A stretch of 64,000 nucleotides of DNA from an uncultured Hyphomicrobiaceae bacterium. Its GTDB lineage: Bacteria > Pseudomonadota > Alphaproteobacteria > Rhizobiales > CAMYJA01. The stretch spans positions 122,478 to 186,477 of the forward strand of contig CAMYJA010000002.1 of NCBI GenBank assembly GCA_947258705.1, written 5' to 3'. Of the stretch, positions 11,088-19,830 are shown one piece after another (within the stretch, counting starts at the first letter, position 1; each line of letters starts with the position of its first letter). Both the position numbers and the translations under genes were made by a program. Under the pieces are notes generated by a model, which worked only from the letters and a program-made list of their open reading frames with translations, made no database searches and was not told the DNA's origin.

Positions 11088-12023
11088 TTACAGGGCGTGT
11101 TCGCCGAGTGCGGCTTTAACCATGTGATATGCAACGAGCAGCTGGGTCAGCGCCAATGGATGGCTGACGGTTACTCCATTGCTGTTTTCTATTGCGCCTA
11201 CATTCTCGCGTAGGTGTCCCGCTTCCGGGATCAGTTTCCAGAGGGAATCCTCTATTCTTTCGGCTCTTGCGTCGCTGAGGTTGCCATTGATTTCGAGCAC
11301 ATCGACCGGCTTGCCGTCATAGCGGGTCAGCTCCAGATTGATGTGGCTGTCGCCGACGGCGTTCAAAATCGGGGCAAAATCGGGATGGGGAAGCGTCGGG
11401 CGCAGGATTTGACGCACGTCCAGATGCCTGTCCGCCTGTTCCTTATCGGTCGGCGGGGGCTGAAAACGAATGATGATGTCGGTGAATTCCCGTTGCGGGT
11501 CAATGAAACGGGGGCTGTCGTCACGTCTTTTCTCAAGAGAGGCGCGGACTTCCTCCTCGGAATATCCACGCTTCAGGGTATCGCGCTGGATTTTCCAGCG
11601 AATGCGCAGATCCTCGTCCGGATGGAGGAATATTTTCACATCGTAGCAATCGCGCATGGCTCGGGTCGAGTAGCCGAGAAGCCCCTCGGCGATGACGTAA
11701 TCCTTGGGAACGATATATTCCGGGCGGTCAAGCGTGCCTTTATCGTGATTATAGACGGGCTTGAGTATGGGCTGGCCGGCGCGCAGCTGGCGCAGATGCT
11801 GCTCGAGTATGTCGATGTAGTTGCCGCGCGGATCCAGCGCCGAAATGCCGTTTTCGGCGCGCTCATTGCGGTCATATGAATGATAGTCGTCGGTGCAGAT
11901 GACCGTGCACCGATCCTGACCGAGAATTTTGGCAACGCCGGCGGACAATGTCGTCTTGCCCGTCGCACTGTCTCCAACAATTCCCAAAATGACAGGACGA
12001 TCGACTTTTTTAGGCATATTCAA
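11088..12023 (-). CDS. Phosphoribulokinase, class II-like (cyanobacterial/plant-like)
   Basis: Predicted to phosphorylate ribulose 5-phosphate to ribulose 1,5-bisphosphate. About 311 residues with the P-loop GDSATGKTT (Lys23). Its landmarks match cyanobacterial and plant enzymes, not the usual proteobacterial Cbb[66 protein letters not shown] and ADRHLDVRQ-type late motifs. The first codon of the frame is TTG at 12023 with GAGGAGC 8 bases upstream; an ATG at 12017 is the alternative. It is first in the long minus-strand CBB operon. A second, non-orthologous PRK lies 320 bases upstream. A uridine-kinase-like activity cannot be excluded without assay. Confidence 0.82.
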   Translation of the reverse strand: MNMPKKVDRPVILGIVGDSATGKTTLSAGVAKILGQDRCTVICTDDYHSYDRNERAENGISALDPRGNYIDILEQHLRQLRAGQPILKPVYNHDKGTLDRPEYIVPKDYVIAEGLLGYSTRAMRDCYDVKIFLHPDEDLRIRWKIQRDTLKRGYSEEEVRASLEKRRDDSPRFIDPQREFTDIIIRFQPPPTDKEQADRHLDVRQILRPTLPHPDFAPILNAVGDSHINLELTRYDGKPVDVLEINGNLSDARAERIEDSLWKLIPEAGHLRENVGAIENSNGVTVSHPLALTQLLVAYHMVKAALGEHAL

Positions 12024-12072
12024 ACCAGATCGCTCCTCGGACTTCTCCCAATGGCTTATGCTTTAGCGCCGA

Positions 12073-12123
12073 ATTTCCCTGCCGGGCCTATTTCCCTGCC
12101 GGGTCTATTTCCCTGCTGGAATG
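12073..12123. repeat. Three tandem copies of a 17-bp repeat
   Basis: Units ATTTCCCTGCCGGGCCT (12073-12089), ATTTCCCTGCCGGGTCT (12090-12106) and a diverged third copy (12107-12123). They lie 50 bases upstream of the class II-like PRK gene, in what should be its 5' region, so copy-number change could alter the leader or promoter of the operon. Confidence 0.75.
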
Positions 12124-12303
12124 TCAGCGTTCTGCAAAAACCGGTAATTTTGCATCATTTTCATGCAACGCGCCTCGGGGCGGATCATTCTTGATCTCTG
12201 GACTTGCCGAGCGACTTGCCGCTTCAACAATTTGTGAGGCACGGGATTGTCTTAAACATTCCTTAAGGCGCGCGAAACAGTCTCAAGGGTAGGTCTTTCA
12301 TAT

Positions 12304-12333
12304 CTATTGGGTAGGTTTTTACCTACCCAATAG
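12304..12333. promoter_or_regulatory. Perfect 13-bp inverted repeat between the two PRK genes
   Basis: Arms CTATTGGGTAGGT (12304-12316) and ACCTACCCAATAG (12321-12333) with a TTTT loop. It begins 9 bases beyond the cbbP stop (minus strand) and sits upstream of the long CBB operon. There is no T-tract on the minus strand after the stem. It could be a terminator of cbbP transcripts, an RNA processing site or a dyad operator; the sequence alone does not decide. Confidence 0.55.
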
Positions 12334-12342
12334 GATGGTATT

Positions 12343-13248
12343 TTATGAGTTTTTCATTTTCCGGCTATTTTCAACCAGATTATGGATGATCGGCGTCAGC
12401 AGGAGCTCGATGGCAAAGCCCATCTTGCCGCCTGGCACGACGATATCGTTGCGCCGTGACATGAAGCTGCCATGAAGCATGCTGAGCAGATGCGGGAAAT
12501 CCGTTTCGAACTTCTTCGGATCCCTGAACCTTATGATGACCATGCTCTCGTCGGCGGTGGGTATGTCGCGGGCGATAAAGGGATTGGAGGTATCGACCAG
12601 GGGCACGCGCTGGAAATTGATATCGGTTCGCGAAAATTGCGGCGTGATGTAGTGAACATAGTCGTACATGCGGCGGAGAATCGTATCAACGATCGCTTCC
12701 TCGGAATAGCCGCGCATGTTCTTGTCCCGGTGGATCTTCTGGATCCATTCAAGGTTCACGATCGGCACGACGCCGATGAGAAGGTCGACCCATTGCGCGA
12801 CATTGCAATCGGCGCAGACGACGCCACCGTGAAGGCCTTCGTAGAAGAGAAGATCGGATCCCTCCGGCAAATCCTCCAATGGCGTGAACTGGCCTGGATT
12901 CAAATTCGTGCCCAGCCGGGCGTTATGCTCGTCGCACTCCTCGTCATTGTGAAGGTAGTAGCGTCTTTTGCCGGTACCGGACGCGCCATAGGAGCTGAAC
13001 AATCTTTCCAGCGCCTCGAAATCATTGGCGCGGGGGCCGAAATGGCTGAAGTTCAGGTTTCCCTTTTCTTCTTCGGACTTCATCGCGGCCTTCATTTCGG
13101 CGCGATCATAGCGGTGAAAGCTGTCGCCCTCGACGACCGAGGCATTTACTTTTTCACGAAAAAAGACATGCTCAAACGCTGTTTTGACGGTTGATGTTCC
13201 AGCGCCCGACGAGCCAGTCACCGCAATAACCGGATGTTTTGCCGACAT
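12343..13248 (-). CDS. cbbP: Phosphoribulokinase, class I (proteobacterial CbbP)
   Basis: The standard proteobacterial phosphoribulokinase, making RuBP from ribulose 5-phosphate with ATP. 301 residues. Signatures are the class I P-loop VTGSSGAGTSTVK, EGDSFHRYDRAEMK, FSHFGPRANDF, LLFYEGLHGGVV, the strongly conserved VVPIVNLEWIQKIHRDK and TDINFQRVPLVDTSNPFIARDIPTADES (split over about residues 205-232). Class I enzymes are usually allosterically controlled by NADH and AMP. It is codirectional with the main CBB operon but separated from it by about 320 bases with tandem repeats and a large dyad, so it may be a separate unit. Its upstream region is shared with divergent pfp. Confidence 0.95.
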   Translation of the reverse strand: MSAKHPVIAVTGSSGAGTSTVKTAFEHVFFREKVNASVVEGDSFHRYDRAEMKAAMKSEEEKGNLNFSHFGPRANDFEALERLFSSYGASGTGKRRYYLHNDEECDEHNARLGTNLNPGQFTPLEDLPEGSDLLFYEGLHGGVVCADCNVAQWVDLLIGVVPIVNLEWIQKIHRDKNMRGYSEEAIVDTILRRMYDYVHYITPQFSRTDINFQRVPLVDTSNPFIARDIPTADESMVIIRFRDPKKFETDFPHLLSMLHGSFMSRRNDIVVPGGKMGFAIELLLTPIIHNLVENSRKMKNS

Positions 13249-13464
13249 GAATATTCCTCTCTAAAATCTCGCATGTTTTTGGCGCGCCCTCGAAAAGGCC
13301 CGCGATAATGTTTTCCTAAAAGAACTAAAATGGAAATTAATGCAAGGGTGTGCGCTCAATTGCCACGCATATTTTTTTGCCCGAAACGGCGTTCGTGTTT
13401 TTTTCGCAACCCCGAAAAAACTTTGTCGGGTATTCATCATGAGGGGGGCTTTTTTTCAAAAGCA

Positions 13465-13493
13465 TTGCGTAAAGGATGAACTGCGGATATTCA
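13465..13493 (+). promoter_or_regulatory. Possible sigma70-like promoter for pfp
   Basis: TTGCGT (13465-13470), a 17-base spacer, then TATTCA (13488-13493), placed 65 bases before the pfp ATG in the AT-rich 309-base region between divergent cbbP and pfp. The region also holds several T-runs and a CCCGA/TCGGG dyad (13411-13430). The match is only moderate; no CbbR-type site could be identified with confidence. Confidence 0.3.
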
Positions 13494-13557
13494 CTGTCGC
13501 GATGGATGTCCGGATAATTACGGCGTCTTGAGAAAAAAGCTTTCCAGGGAGAGAAAC

Positions 13558-14814
13558 ATGACAAAGAATGCGTTTTATGCGCAGTCGGGCGGCGTAACGG
13601 CCGTTATCAACGCATCGGCGGCAGGCGTGATTGAGACCGCTCGTCAGCGTGCGGACCTTATAGGCAATGTCTATGCCGGCCGTAACGGGATTATTGGTGC
13701 TCTGACGGAAGATCTTATCGATACGTCGCAGGAAAGCGATGAGGCGATTGCCGCATTGCGCTACACGCCGTCGGGCGCGTTCGGATCATGCCGCTACAAA
13801 CTCAAGAGCCTGGAGGAAAACAGGCGTGAGTATGAGCGCCTGATCGAAGTCTTCAAGGCGCACAATATCGGATATTTTTTCTATAATGGCGGCGGCGATT
13901 CCGCCGATACCTGTTTTAAGGTGTCGCAACTCTCGGAGACGATGGGCTATCCGGTTCAGGCCATTCATGTCCCGAAGACTGTCGATAACGATCTGCCCAT
14001 TACGGATAATTGCCCCGGCTTCGGGTCGGTCGCAAAATATATTGCCGTGTCGACCCGGGAGGCGTCCTATGACGTGCGGTCGATGGCGAAGACCTCGACG
14101 AAGATTTTTGTCATCGAGGTGATGGGGCGCCATGCCGGCTGGATCGCGGCGGCGGGCGGGCTCGTTGCGGATGAGAAAAACGACATCCCTGTCGTGATTC
14201 TCTTTCCCGAGGTCGAGTTCGATCAGGAAAAATTCATGGCCCAGGTGCGGGAGCGAGTCGAAAAATACGATTATTGCACGATCGTCGTCTCGGAGGGCGC
14301 GCATTGGCCCGACGGCAAGTTCCTGGCCGAACAGGGCACCCGCGATGCCTTCGGTCATGCGCAACTGGGCGGCGCCGCGCCGGTGGTCGCAAATATGATC
14401 AAGGACGCGCTCGGGTATAAATTCCATTGGGCCGTGGCCGACTATATGCAGCGCGCGGCACGGCATATCGCTTCGAAAACGGATGTCGAGCAGGCCTATG
14501 CGCTGGGCAAGGCCGGCGTTGAGTTCGCTCTGGCCGGCGAAAATTCGATCATGCCCACGGTGGTGCGGACATCGAACAATCCCTATGAATGGGAGATCGG
14601 CAAGGCGCCATTGTCGGAGGTCGCCAATGTCGAGAAGATGATGCCGACCGAATATATCTCCGATGACGGATTCGGCATTACGGACGCGTGCCGGGAATAT
14701 CTGGTGCCGCTTATTCAGGGTGAAGACTATCCACCCTACACGAAGGGCATGCCGGATTATGTGACGCTGAAAAACATGCCGGTCGAACGGAAGCTCGCCG
14801 CGTTCGAACTCTAG
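13558..14814 (+). CDS. pfp: PPi-type 6-phosphofructokinase
   Basis: Phosphofructokinase-family enzyme of 418 residues predicted to use pyrophosphate reversibly: fructose 6-phosphate + PPi to fructose 1,6-bisphosphate + Pi. The PPi type is read from two positions: GGGD at 111-114 places Asp114 where ATP enzymes have a Gly (E. coli Gly104), and PKTVDND at 139-145 has Lys140 where ATP enzymes have Gly124. Catalytic Asp143/Asp145, the VEVMGRHAGW-type substrate loop (IEVMGRHAGW) and VSEGAHW are present. The ATG at 13558 is preceded by GGGAGAG; an upstream in-frame codon at 13528 is unlikely. It is divergent from cbbP. Related methanotroph and symbiont enzymes act on sedoheptulose phosphates and can stand in for CBB bisphosphatases; that role is inferred here. 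Confidence 0.9.
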   Translation: MTKNAFYAQSGGVTAVINASAAGVIETARQRADLIGNVYAGRNGIIGALTEDLIDTSQESDEAIAALRYTPSGAFGSCRYKLKSLEENRREYERLIEVFKAHNIGYFFYNGGGDSADTCFKVSQLSETMGYPVQAIHVPKTVDNDLPITDNCPGFGSVAKYIAVSTREASYDVRSMAKTSTKIFVIEVMGRHAGWIAAAGGLVADEKNDIPVVILFPEVEFDQEKFMAQVRERVEKYDYCTIVVSEGAHWPDGKFLAEQGTRDAFGHAQLGGAAPVVANMIKDALGYKFHWAVADYMQRAARHIASKTDVEQAYALGKAGVEFALAGENSIMPTVVRTSNNPYEWEIGKAPLSEVANVEKMMPTEYISDDGFGITDACREYLVPLIQGEDYPPYTKGMPDYVTLKNMPVERKLAAFEL

Positions 14815-14840
14815 GCTGGCGCGCACATGTGTCGATTGCA

Positions 14841-14912
14841 CCTTCTCCTGGAACGCTCACTCCCTGGGTGATGAGCATGTTCTAGGGCGTGTTCGAGCGC
14901 TCCAGGAGAAGG
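14841..14912. terminator. 18-bp inverted repeat between convergent pfp and the regulator
   Basis: CCTTCTCCTGGAACGCTC (14841-14858) pairs with the sequence at 14895-14912 over 17 of 18 positions with a 36-base spacer. The right arm encodes the last residues of the regulator (LLLERS). The stem would form at the 3' end of both transcripts, but there is no clear U-tract. It may be a bidirectional termination or stabilising structure, or a duplication scar. Confidence 0.5.
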
Positions 14913-15520
14913 CCGACCGCCTGGGCGCGATTGCGGACGCCGAGTTTGTCGTAAAGATTTCGGAGATGAAACTTGACGGTATTGGTGGAGACCGAAAACT
15001 TGTCCGCGAGCTCGATATTGGTCGAGCCTTCGGATAGCCCCTTGAGCATTTGCTGTTCGCGCTTGGTCAGCTCGTCAAGGGGATTGGAGGTCAATTCGCG
15101 CGCGTCGAAATAGGGGAAGATCATGCGGCCGGACGCGACTTCCGCCGCGGCGTTGAGAAGATTCTCGGGCGGTTCGGTCTTGGAGACGAAGGCGGCCGCG
15201 CCCAGGCCCATGGCCCGCGCCGGGGCATCCTGTCCGTGATAACCCGTATAGATGATGATCTTCGGTGGATTGGCTAGCGCCTGCATGGCTTCGAGCACGA
15301 AGGCACCATCGCCGGGCTCCATGACCCAGCCGACTATACCGACATCGAATTGGATGCGGCCGACCGCATCGAGGAAACGCTGGCCGTCAGAGGCGGAAAA
15401 AGCCACCGACAGGCGGTCGTCCTCGGCGACAAGCGACTTTAGGCCGCGCCGGATCAGAGGATTCTTGTCGGCTATGCCGACTGAGACGAGCGTATGCTCG
15501 ATTGTAGGATTTTCCGACAA
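14882..15520 (-). CDS. LuxR-type response regulator without phospho-acceptor Asp
   Basis: 212 residues: an N-terminal receiver-like domain (about 10-130) and a C-terminal LuxR/FixJ helix-turn-helix (about 145-205) with LTKREQQMLKGLSEGSTN and STNTVKFHLRNLYDKLGV. In the receiver, the acidic D18 and the late Lys114 (FVSKTE) are kept, but the segment FDVGIVGWVMEPGDG puts Gly64 where the phosphorylated Asp belongs. It is therefore likely to be phosphorylation-independent, perhaps ligand- or dimer-controlled. It is convergent with pfp and no histidine kinase is near. A role in controlling the CBB/pfp genes is an inference from position; no CbbR is visible in the window. Confidence 0.85.
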   Translation of the reverse strand: MSENPTIEHTLVSVGIADKNPLIRRGLKSLVAEDDRLSVAFSASDGQRFLDAVGRIQFDVGIVGWVMEPGDGAFVLEAMQALANPPKIIIYTGYHGQDAPARAMGLGAAAFVSKTEPPENLLNAAAEVASGRMIFPYFDARELTSNPLDELTKREQQMLKGLSEGSTNIELADKFSVSTNTVKFHLRNLYDKLGVRNRAQAVGLLLERSNTP

Positions 15521-15682
15521 ATTCTGTCAGTTCTCCGAATGATTGAAATTTTGGTAGTTTGCCTCTCTTCGTCGCCGGCATTGTAGGGCAATATTCATCA
15601 GGAAACAATCAATGTGAGTCTATAGAAGCCTAATTTTTTATCAGGCTTTATGCGTGCATGGCGACAGGCTGGCGACTGTGCT

Positions 15683-15720
15683 CCCGTGGTGTCCCGGCCG
15701 GGATATGTCCCGGCCACGGG
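15683..15720. other. Hairpin downstream of the glycosyltransferase gene
   Basis: CCCGTGG (15683-15689) and CCACGGG (15714-15720) with an inner CCGG-rich pairing segment, 18 bases after the glycosyltransferase stop. It may end that transcript, although no U-tract follows. Confidence 0.4.
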
Positions 15721-15737
15721 CCTTCGATGTTCGCCCT

Positions 15738-17767
15738 TCAGCAGCCCGGATCGCTGGTGCGATAGCGCGATGGCGTGTGTTCGGTTTTCTCCCAGAGAAA
15801 GGGTTTTGAAAAGAGCTGGAACAGGGCCCGGTAAGCGGCCAGAGATATCATGAGCCAGTAGAGCGGCATGGCCAGGGTGTGCGGCAACAGATTTTTCAGG
15901 CCGCGCTTGTAAATGGTGACCCATGCAAGCGCGATCGCGGCGAGATAGCCGCCTGACAGGTTGAGGAGAGCGATATGCCAGAAGCCCTGACCGATCAGAT
16001 CCGAGGGTTTTGCGAGCGGGTGGCCACCGGCCAGTTCGATCGCGAGCCCGAGGTAAAAAAGCGGATGGATGAGCGCCGATAAAATCGCGCCGCCGAGTAT
16101 GGCCTGAAATCCGAAATAGCGCCAATTACCCACCTCGCGCCGGAACCGCGCCGTGTTGCGGGTGTGAACGAGATAGGTCTGCATCCAGCCCTTGAGCCAG
16201 CGAGTGCGCTGTTTGAGCCAGGGCATGACCGAGGTCGGCGCCTCCTCGAAAGTGGTCGATTTCAGAACACGAATTTTCAGGCCACGGCGCATCAGCCTGA
16301 TGCCCAGGTCCGCGTCTTCGGTGACATTATAAGGATCCCAACCGCCGATTTTGCGCAAAACCGACGTGCGGAAATGATTCGATGTGCCGCCCAGGGGTAT
16401 CGGAAGCGAGAGGCTGTCGAATGAAGGCAGCAAGCCGTCGAAAAGCGATGTGTATTCGATGGTGAACTGGCGGGTGAGCCAGGTCTCGCCGGCATTGTAA
16501 ATGTTGAGCTGCGCCTGGATGCATGCCGTATCTGCGCCCGTCGCGCGGAACATATCAAACGCGCGGAGGAGCTGGTCGGGTTCGGGCTCGTCTTCCGCGT
16601 CATAGATGACAACGTATTCCCCCCTGACATATTCAAGAGCATAATTCAGCGCTTTCGGTTTTGTGCGGGGGCCGCCGTCGGGGACAATTACAATATCGAA
16701 ATTTCCCGGCAGATCGAGCGCCCTCGCGGCCTCGACCGTCTCGTGGTCGATGCTTTCGAGAACGATTTTTATGTCGAGTTTGGCTGCCGGGTACCTCAAC
16801 ATTTTAAGGGCATCGACGAGGGCGGGAAGAATTTCCCGTTCCCGGTAAAGCGGTACAAGGACCGAGTAGACGGGCAGGTCGGCCTCCGCCAGCGCCGGCA
16901 GTTTTTCACCAGCACGACGATCATGGAGGTGAGCCGCAGCAGGACGATGGACAGGAATGGCAGTGACAGCAGCGCCGCGATGAAAATCAGGGTCGGCCTG
17001 GGCGCGATGGCGAACGCTCCGGCGAGCGCCCCCATAAGCATGGCGAGCACAAGGGCCTGGGACGGCCACAGGCCGGTAGAAGATGACAGGGCGGGGGCTG
17101 TGTCGGCGAGGTTGTTTACGGCCCGCGCCAGCACCTGGGCTCCATGTTGCCGCCGGTGCGCTTCACGCATGGCTCCCTGGGTGGCGATGGCAATTCCACC
17201 GGCGGGATGGCCCGATGCGGCAATGATTTCGCTTATCCGGCCCGGCCCGACCGCACGCCCGTTGAGCACAATTGTTCTTTGACCGTTTCGCATCAGAACA
17301 GCCAATGCGGGATCGGGCATTGCTGAATTCGGACCTTTGTGTTTGGCCAGGATCGCCCCTGTCATCGTGGTTTGATCCTCAAATCCCACCCCGAGAAGGC
17401 CGGCCAGGGCACGGCAATAGATTGCCTCATCGAGCCAGCCGAGGGAGATGAGGACATCGTGGGGTTCGCTCCGCCATTTGTGCGCCAGATGGCAGGCATA
17501 GTCGAGTATGGCGTCGCTCAAGCCCAGATTCTGGAACAAGCCATATTCAAACGCCTCAATCCGGGACCGCTCATCGTCAATGCCTTCCCAGTCAATGCCT
17601 TCCGATACGCTGCCGCCAAGGTCAGCGCCATCCGGTTGGTCGCGGTCAAACGCCTGGCGGCCTTCCCGGCTCGTACCGGCAAATGTCTCATTTACCGGCG
17701 CCCCGGACAGCCGGGCAAGCGGACCGGATTTGCCCTGACCATGAGACTGTTTCCGGTTGTTTCGCAT
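15738..17767 (-). pseudogene. Family 2 glycosyltransferase, broken by a frameshift
   Basis: The N-terminal part (start tentatively ATG 17767) encodes a MshEN/type II secretion E N-terminal-like domain (SRIEAFEYGLFQNLGLSDAI...) and two hydrophobic helices (PSQALVLAMLMGALAGAFAI, LIFIAALLSLPFLSIVLL). The C-terminal part, in another frame, has a cellulose-synthase-like GT2 domain: VYSVLVPLYRE, IYDAEDEPEPDQL, TEDADLG, QRTRW, then further membrane helices. The frames join cleanly at the T-run 16902-16906: one extra base there gives a continuous LVKKLPALAEADLPVYS. So this is either a single-base deletion (natural or a homopolymer sequencing error) or, less likely, a slippage site. If intact it would be an inner-membrane polysaccharide synthase. 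Confidence 0.75.
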
Positions 17768-18082
17768 TTCCTCTGCACTTGTTCGTGAGGGCGTGCCTCT
17801 GCCGTGAACGCGATTGCGATCGCAATCTTTGCCAACAACACCCCTTGCCATCAAAGGGACCTGGAGCGGTGCTTATGGTTAATACTGGATGCGCTGATGG
17901 CGTTGATTGAGCAATCGGGTAGTTACCTAGCCGGGGCTGGCGTTCGCCATGAATTCATGCAAAATGGCTTTGATTCAATGGCTTAGGCTTGGCTTTGGTT
18001 CAATGAACTGGCCTTGGCGCTGGTGAACCGGTACGGATCGTCTTATGCTGGTTTGGCGCAAAATGGAGAAGAGACCGGACAC

Positions 18083-18943
18083 ATGATGGATATTCGCGCT
18101 GCATGGCTTGGCACGGCCTGTCTGCTTCTGGCCGGATTTTCTGCGGGGATACCACCGTTCGGGTGGTTGTCCGGCCCAGTCATGGCGCAATCCCGCGCGG
18201 ACAGTGAGGCCGGTGCGGCAGAAATTGCGCAACCGCCAAAACGGTCCGTGATCCGTTTTGTCACTTCGGGAGATTATCCGCCTTTCAACTATGAAGACGA
18301 GGACGGCGTGCTGACCGGGTTCAATATCGATATTGCGCGGGCGGTCTGCCTCGAACTCGATGTGACCTGCAATATCGTGGCACGGAAATGGAATGAGCTT
18401 TTGCCTGTGCTCGGCCGGGGCGAGGCGGATGCGATTGTCGCTTCGATCAAGGTGTCGCCCGGATCGCTGAAGGTGGCCGATTTCACGGACCGGTATTATT
18501 TTACTCCGGGACGCTTCGTCGCCCGCAAGAAATTTCGTTCATACGAGATGACGCCGGAAGGGCTCGAAGGACGTTCGGTCGGGGTTGTCAAAGGCACGGC
18601 GCATGAAGCTTTCGTCAACCGCTATTTCAGGGATTGCAAAATTGTATCCTTCGGCCGCAATTACGACGCTAGGCAGGCGCTCAGGGAGGGCCAGGTCGAT
18701 TTTCTGTTCGGCGACGGAATGGGGATGATGTTCTGGATCCACGGGACGCAGTCAGCCGGCTGTTGCGAATTTCGGGGCGGAGCGTTCTCCGATCAACGCT
18801 ATTTCGGCGACGGCATCGGGATCGCCGTGCGCAAGGGCGAAAATGACCTGCGCAGGCAGATGAACAAGGCGCTTGCCGTCATTCGCAGCTCCGGCCGGCT
18901 GGAAGAACTCTTTCTGCGGTACTTCCCCATCAAGATTTACTGA
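18083..18943 (+). CDS. Periplasmic amino-acid-type solute-binding protein
   Basis: Extracellular solute-binding protein family 3 (SBP_bac_3 fold), about 287 residues. The chosen ATG (18083, immediately followed by another ATG) has GGAGAAGAG upstream and starts a signal peptide (AWLGTACLLLAGFSAG) with probable cleavage after VMA. The mature domain shows the family pattern: TSGDYPPFNYEDEDGVLTGF, IDIARAVCLEL, WNELLPVLGRGEADAIVAS, GRSVGVVKGTA and GVGIAVRKG-like (GIGIAVRKGEN). No ABC permease or ATPase gene is adjacent, so it is an orphan binding protein, perhaps feeding a distant transporter or a sensor. The ligand is unknown. Confidence 0.85.
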   Translation: MMDIRAAWLGTACLLLAGFSAGIPPFGWLSGPVMAQSRADSEAGAAEIAQPPKRSVIRFVTSGDYPPFNYEDEDGVLTGFNIDIARAVCLELDVTCNIVARKWNELLPVLGRGEADAIVASIKVSPGSLKVADFTDRYYFTPGRFVARKKFRSYEMTPEGLEGRSVGVVKGTAHEAFVNRYFRDCKIVSFGRNYDARQALREGQVDFLFGDGMGMMFWIHGTQSAGCCEFRGGAFSDQRYFGDGIGIAVRKGENDLRRQMNKALAVIRSSGRLEELFLRYFPIKIY

Positions 18944-18972
18944 CCAATAAAGATTGACCGACATTACCCGGC

Positions 18973-19830
18973 TCAGGCGTTGTCCTCGCCGGGCGGTTTC
19001 GACCGCATTGCGCTGTCTTTGCCGGTGAAGGGGAGCTTCAGGCTCCAGACTATGCCGGTCGGGTTTTCGGACTGGTAATCGGGCAGGCCGATCGTCATGT
19101 CGTCATGCCCCTTTTCCGGCTGATCGTTATAGGTCGAAAAAATACGGTCCCATATGGAAAGGCTGAAACCGTAATTCGAATCCGTCTCGCGAAGGATGAT
19201 CGAATGATGGACACGGTGCATGTCAGGCGTGACAAACACCTGCCGCACGACACGGTCGACGGCGAGGGGCAGTTTGAAATTGGCGTGGTTGAACATGGCC
19301 GTTCCATTGAGCAGGACCTCGAAGATAACGACCGCCTCGGGGCTTGGGCCCAATATCAGGACCAATACAATCTTGTACAGCATCGACAGCGCAATCTCGA
19401 CGGGGTGGAAACGCGCTCCCGTCGTGACATCGAAATCGACATCGGCGTGATGCATTCTGTGAAACAGCCAGAGCATGGAAAATTTATGAGATGCGACATG
19501 CTGGCCGTAAATTGCGAGATCCAGAAGAACGACGGCAATCAGAATTTCCAGCCATATGGGCAAGTCGACGAGATGAAGCAGGCCCCAGGAATTCGCTTCG
19601 GTCCAGAAAGCGGTGCTGACCGCTATCAGCGGAATGACGAAAAGTCCCATCAGCCTGATGACGAGGCTGTTAAAGGCCACAATCGAAATATTGGTGAACC
19701 AGCGATGGGATTTGGAATGTTCGAGTGGACGCCGCGGCATGAGGAATTCAAGAAGCGCCATAACGACAAAGACGCCGATGAAAACGGAAAGCCGCAATTT
19801 GACTTCGCTTAGTCCGAATATGAGTTCCAT
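18973..19830 (-). CDS. Sterol desaturase / fatty acid hydroxylase family membrane protein
   Basis: Integral membrane di-iron oxygenase family, about 285 residues with several hydrophobic helices (LSVFIGVFVVMALLEFL, LVIRLMGLFVIPLIAV, LEILIAVVLLDLAIY). The histidine boxes are complete: HVASH, HRMHH, FNHAN and HRVHHS. The family hydroxylates or desaturates sterols, fatty acids, hopanoid-like or carotenoid lipids; the substrate is not readable here. The ATG at 19830 is preferred; a TTG two codons upstream is also in frame. It is convergent with the binding-protein gene, ending 30 bases from it. Confidence 0.88.
   Translation of the reverse strand: MELIFGLSEVKLRLSVFIGVFVVMALLEFLMPRRPLEHSKSHRWFTNISIVAFNSLVIRLMGLFVIPLIAVSTAFWTEANSWGLLHLVDLPIWLEILIAVVLLDLAIYGQHVASHKFSMLWLFHRMHHADVDFDVTTGARFHPVEIALSMLYKIVLVLILGPSPEAVVIFEVLLNGTAMFNHANFKLPLAVDRVVRQVFVTPDMHRVHHSIILRETDSNYGFSLSIWDRIFSTYNDQPEKGHDDMTIGLPDYQSENPTGIVWSLKLPFTGKDSAMRSKPPGEDNA

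Noticed and set aside
16900-16910. Programmed -1 frameshift at GTGAAAAAC in the glycosyltransferase
   Set aside because: The heptamer does not fit the X XXY YYZ slippery rule (a G precedes the A5 run) and no downstream stimulatory structure is evident; a one-base indel is simpler.
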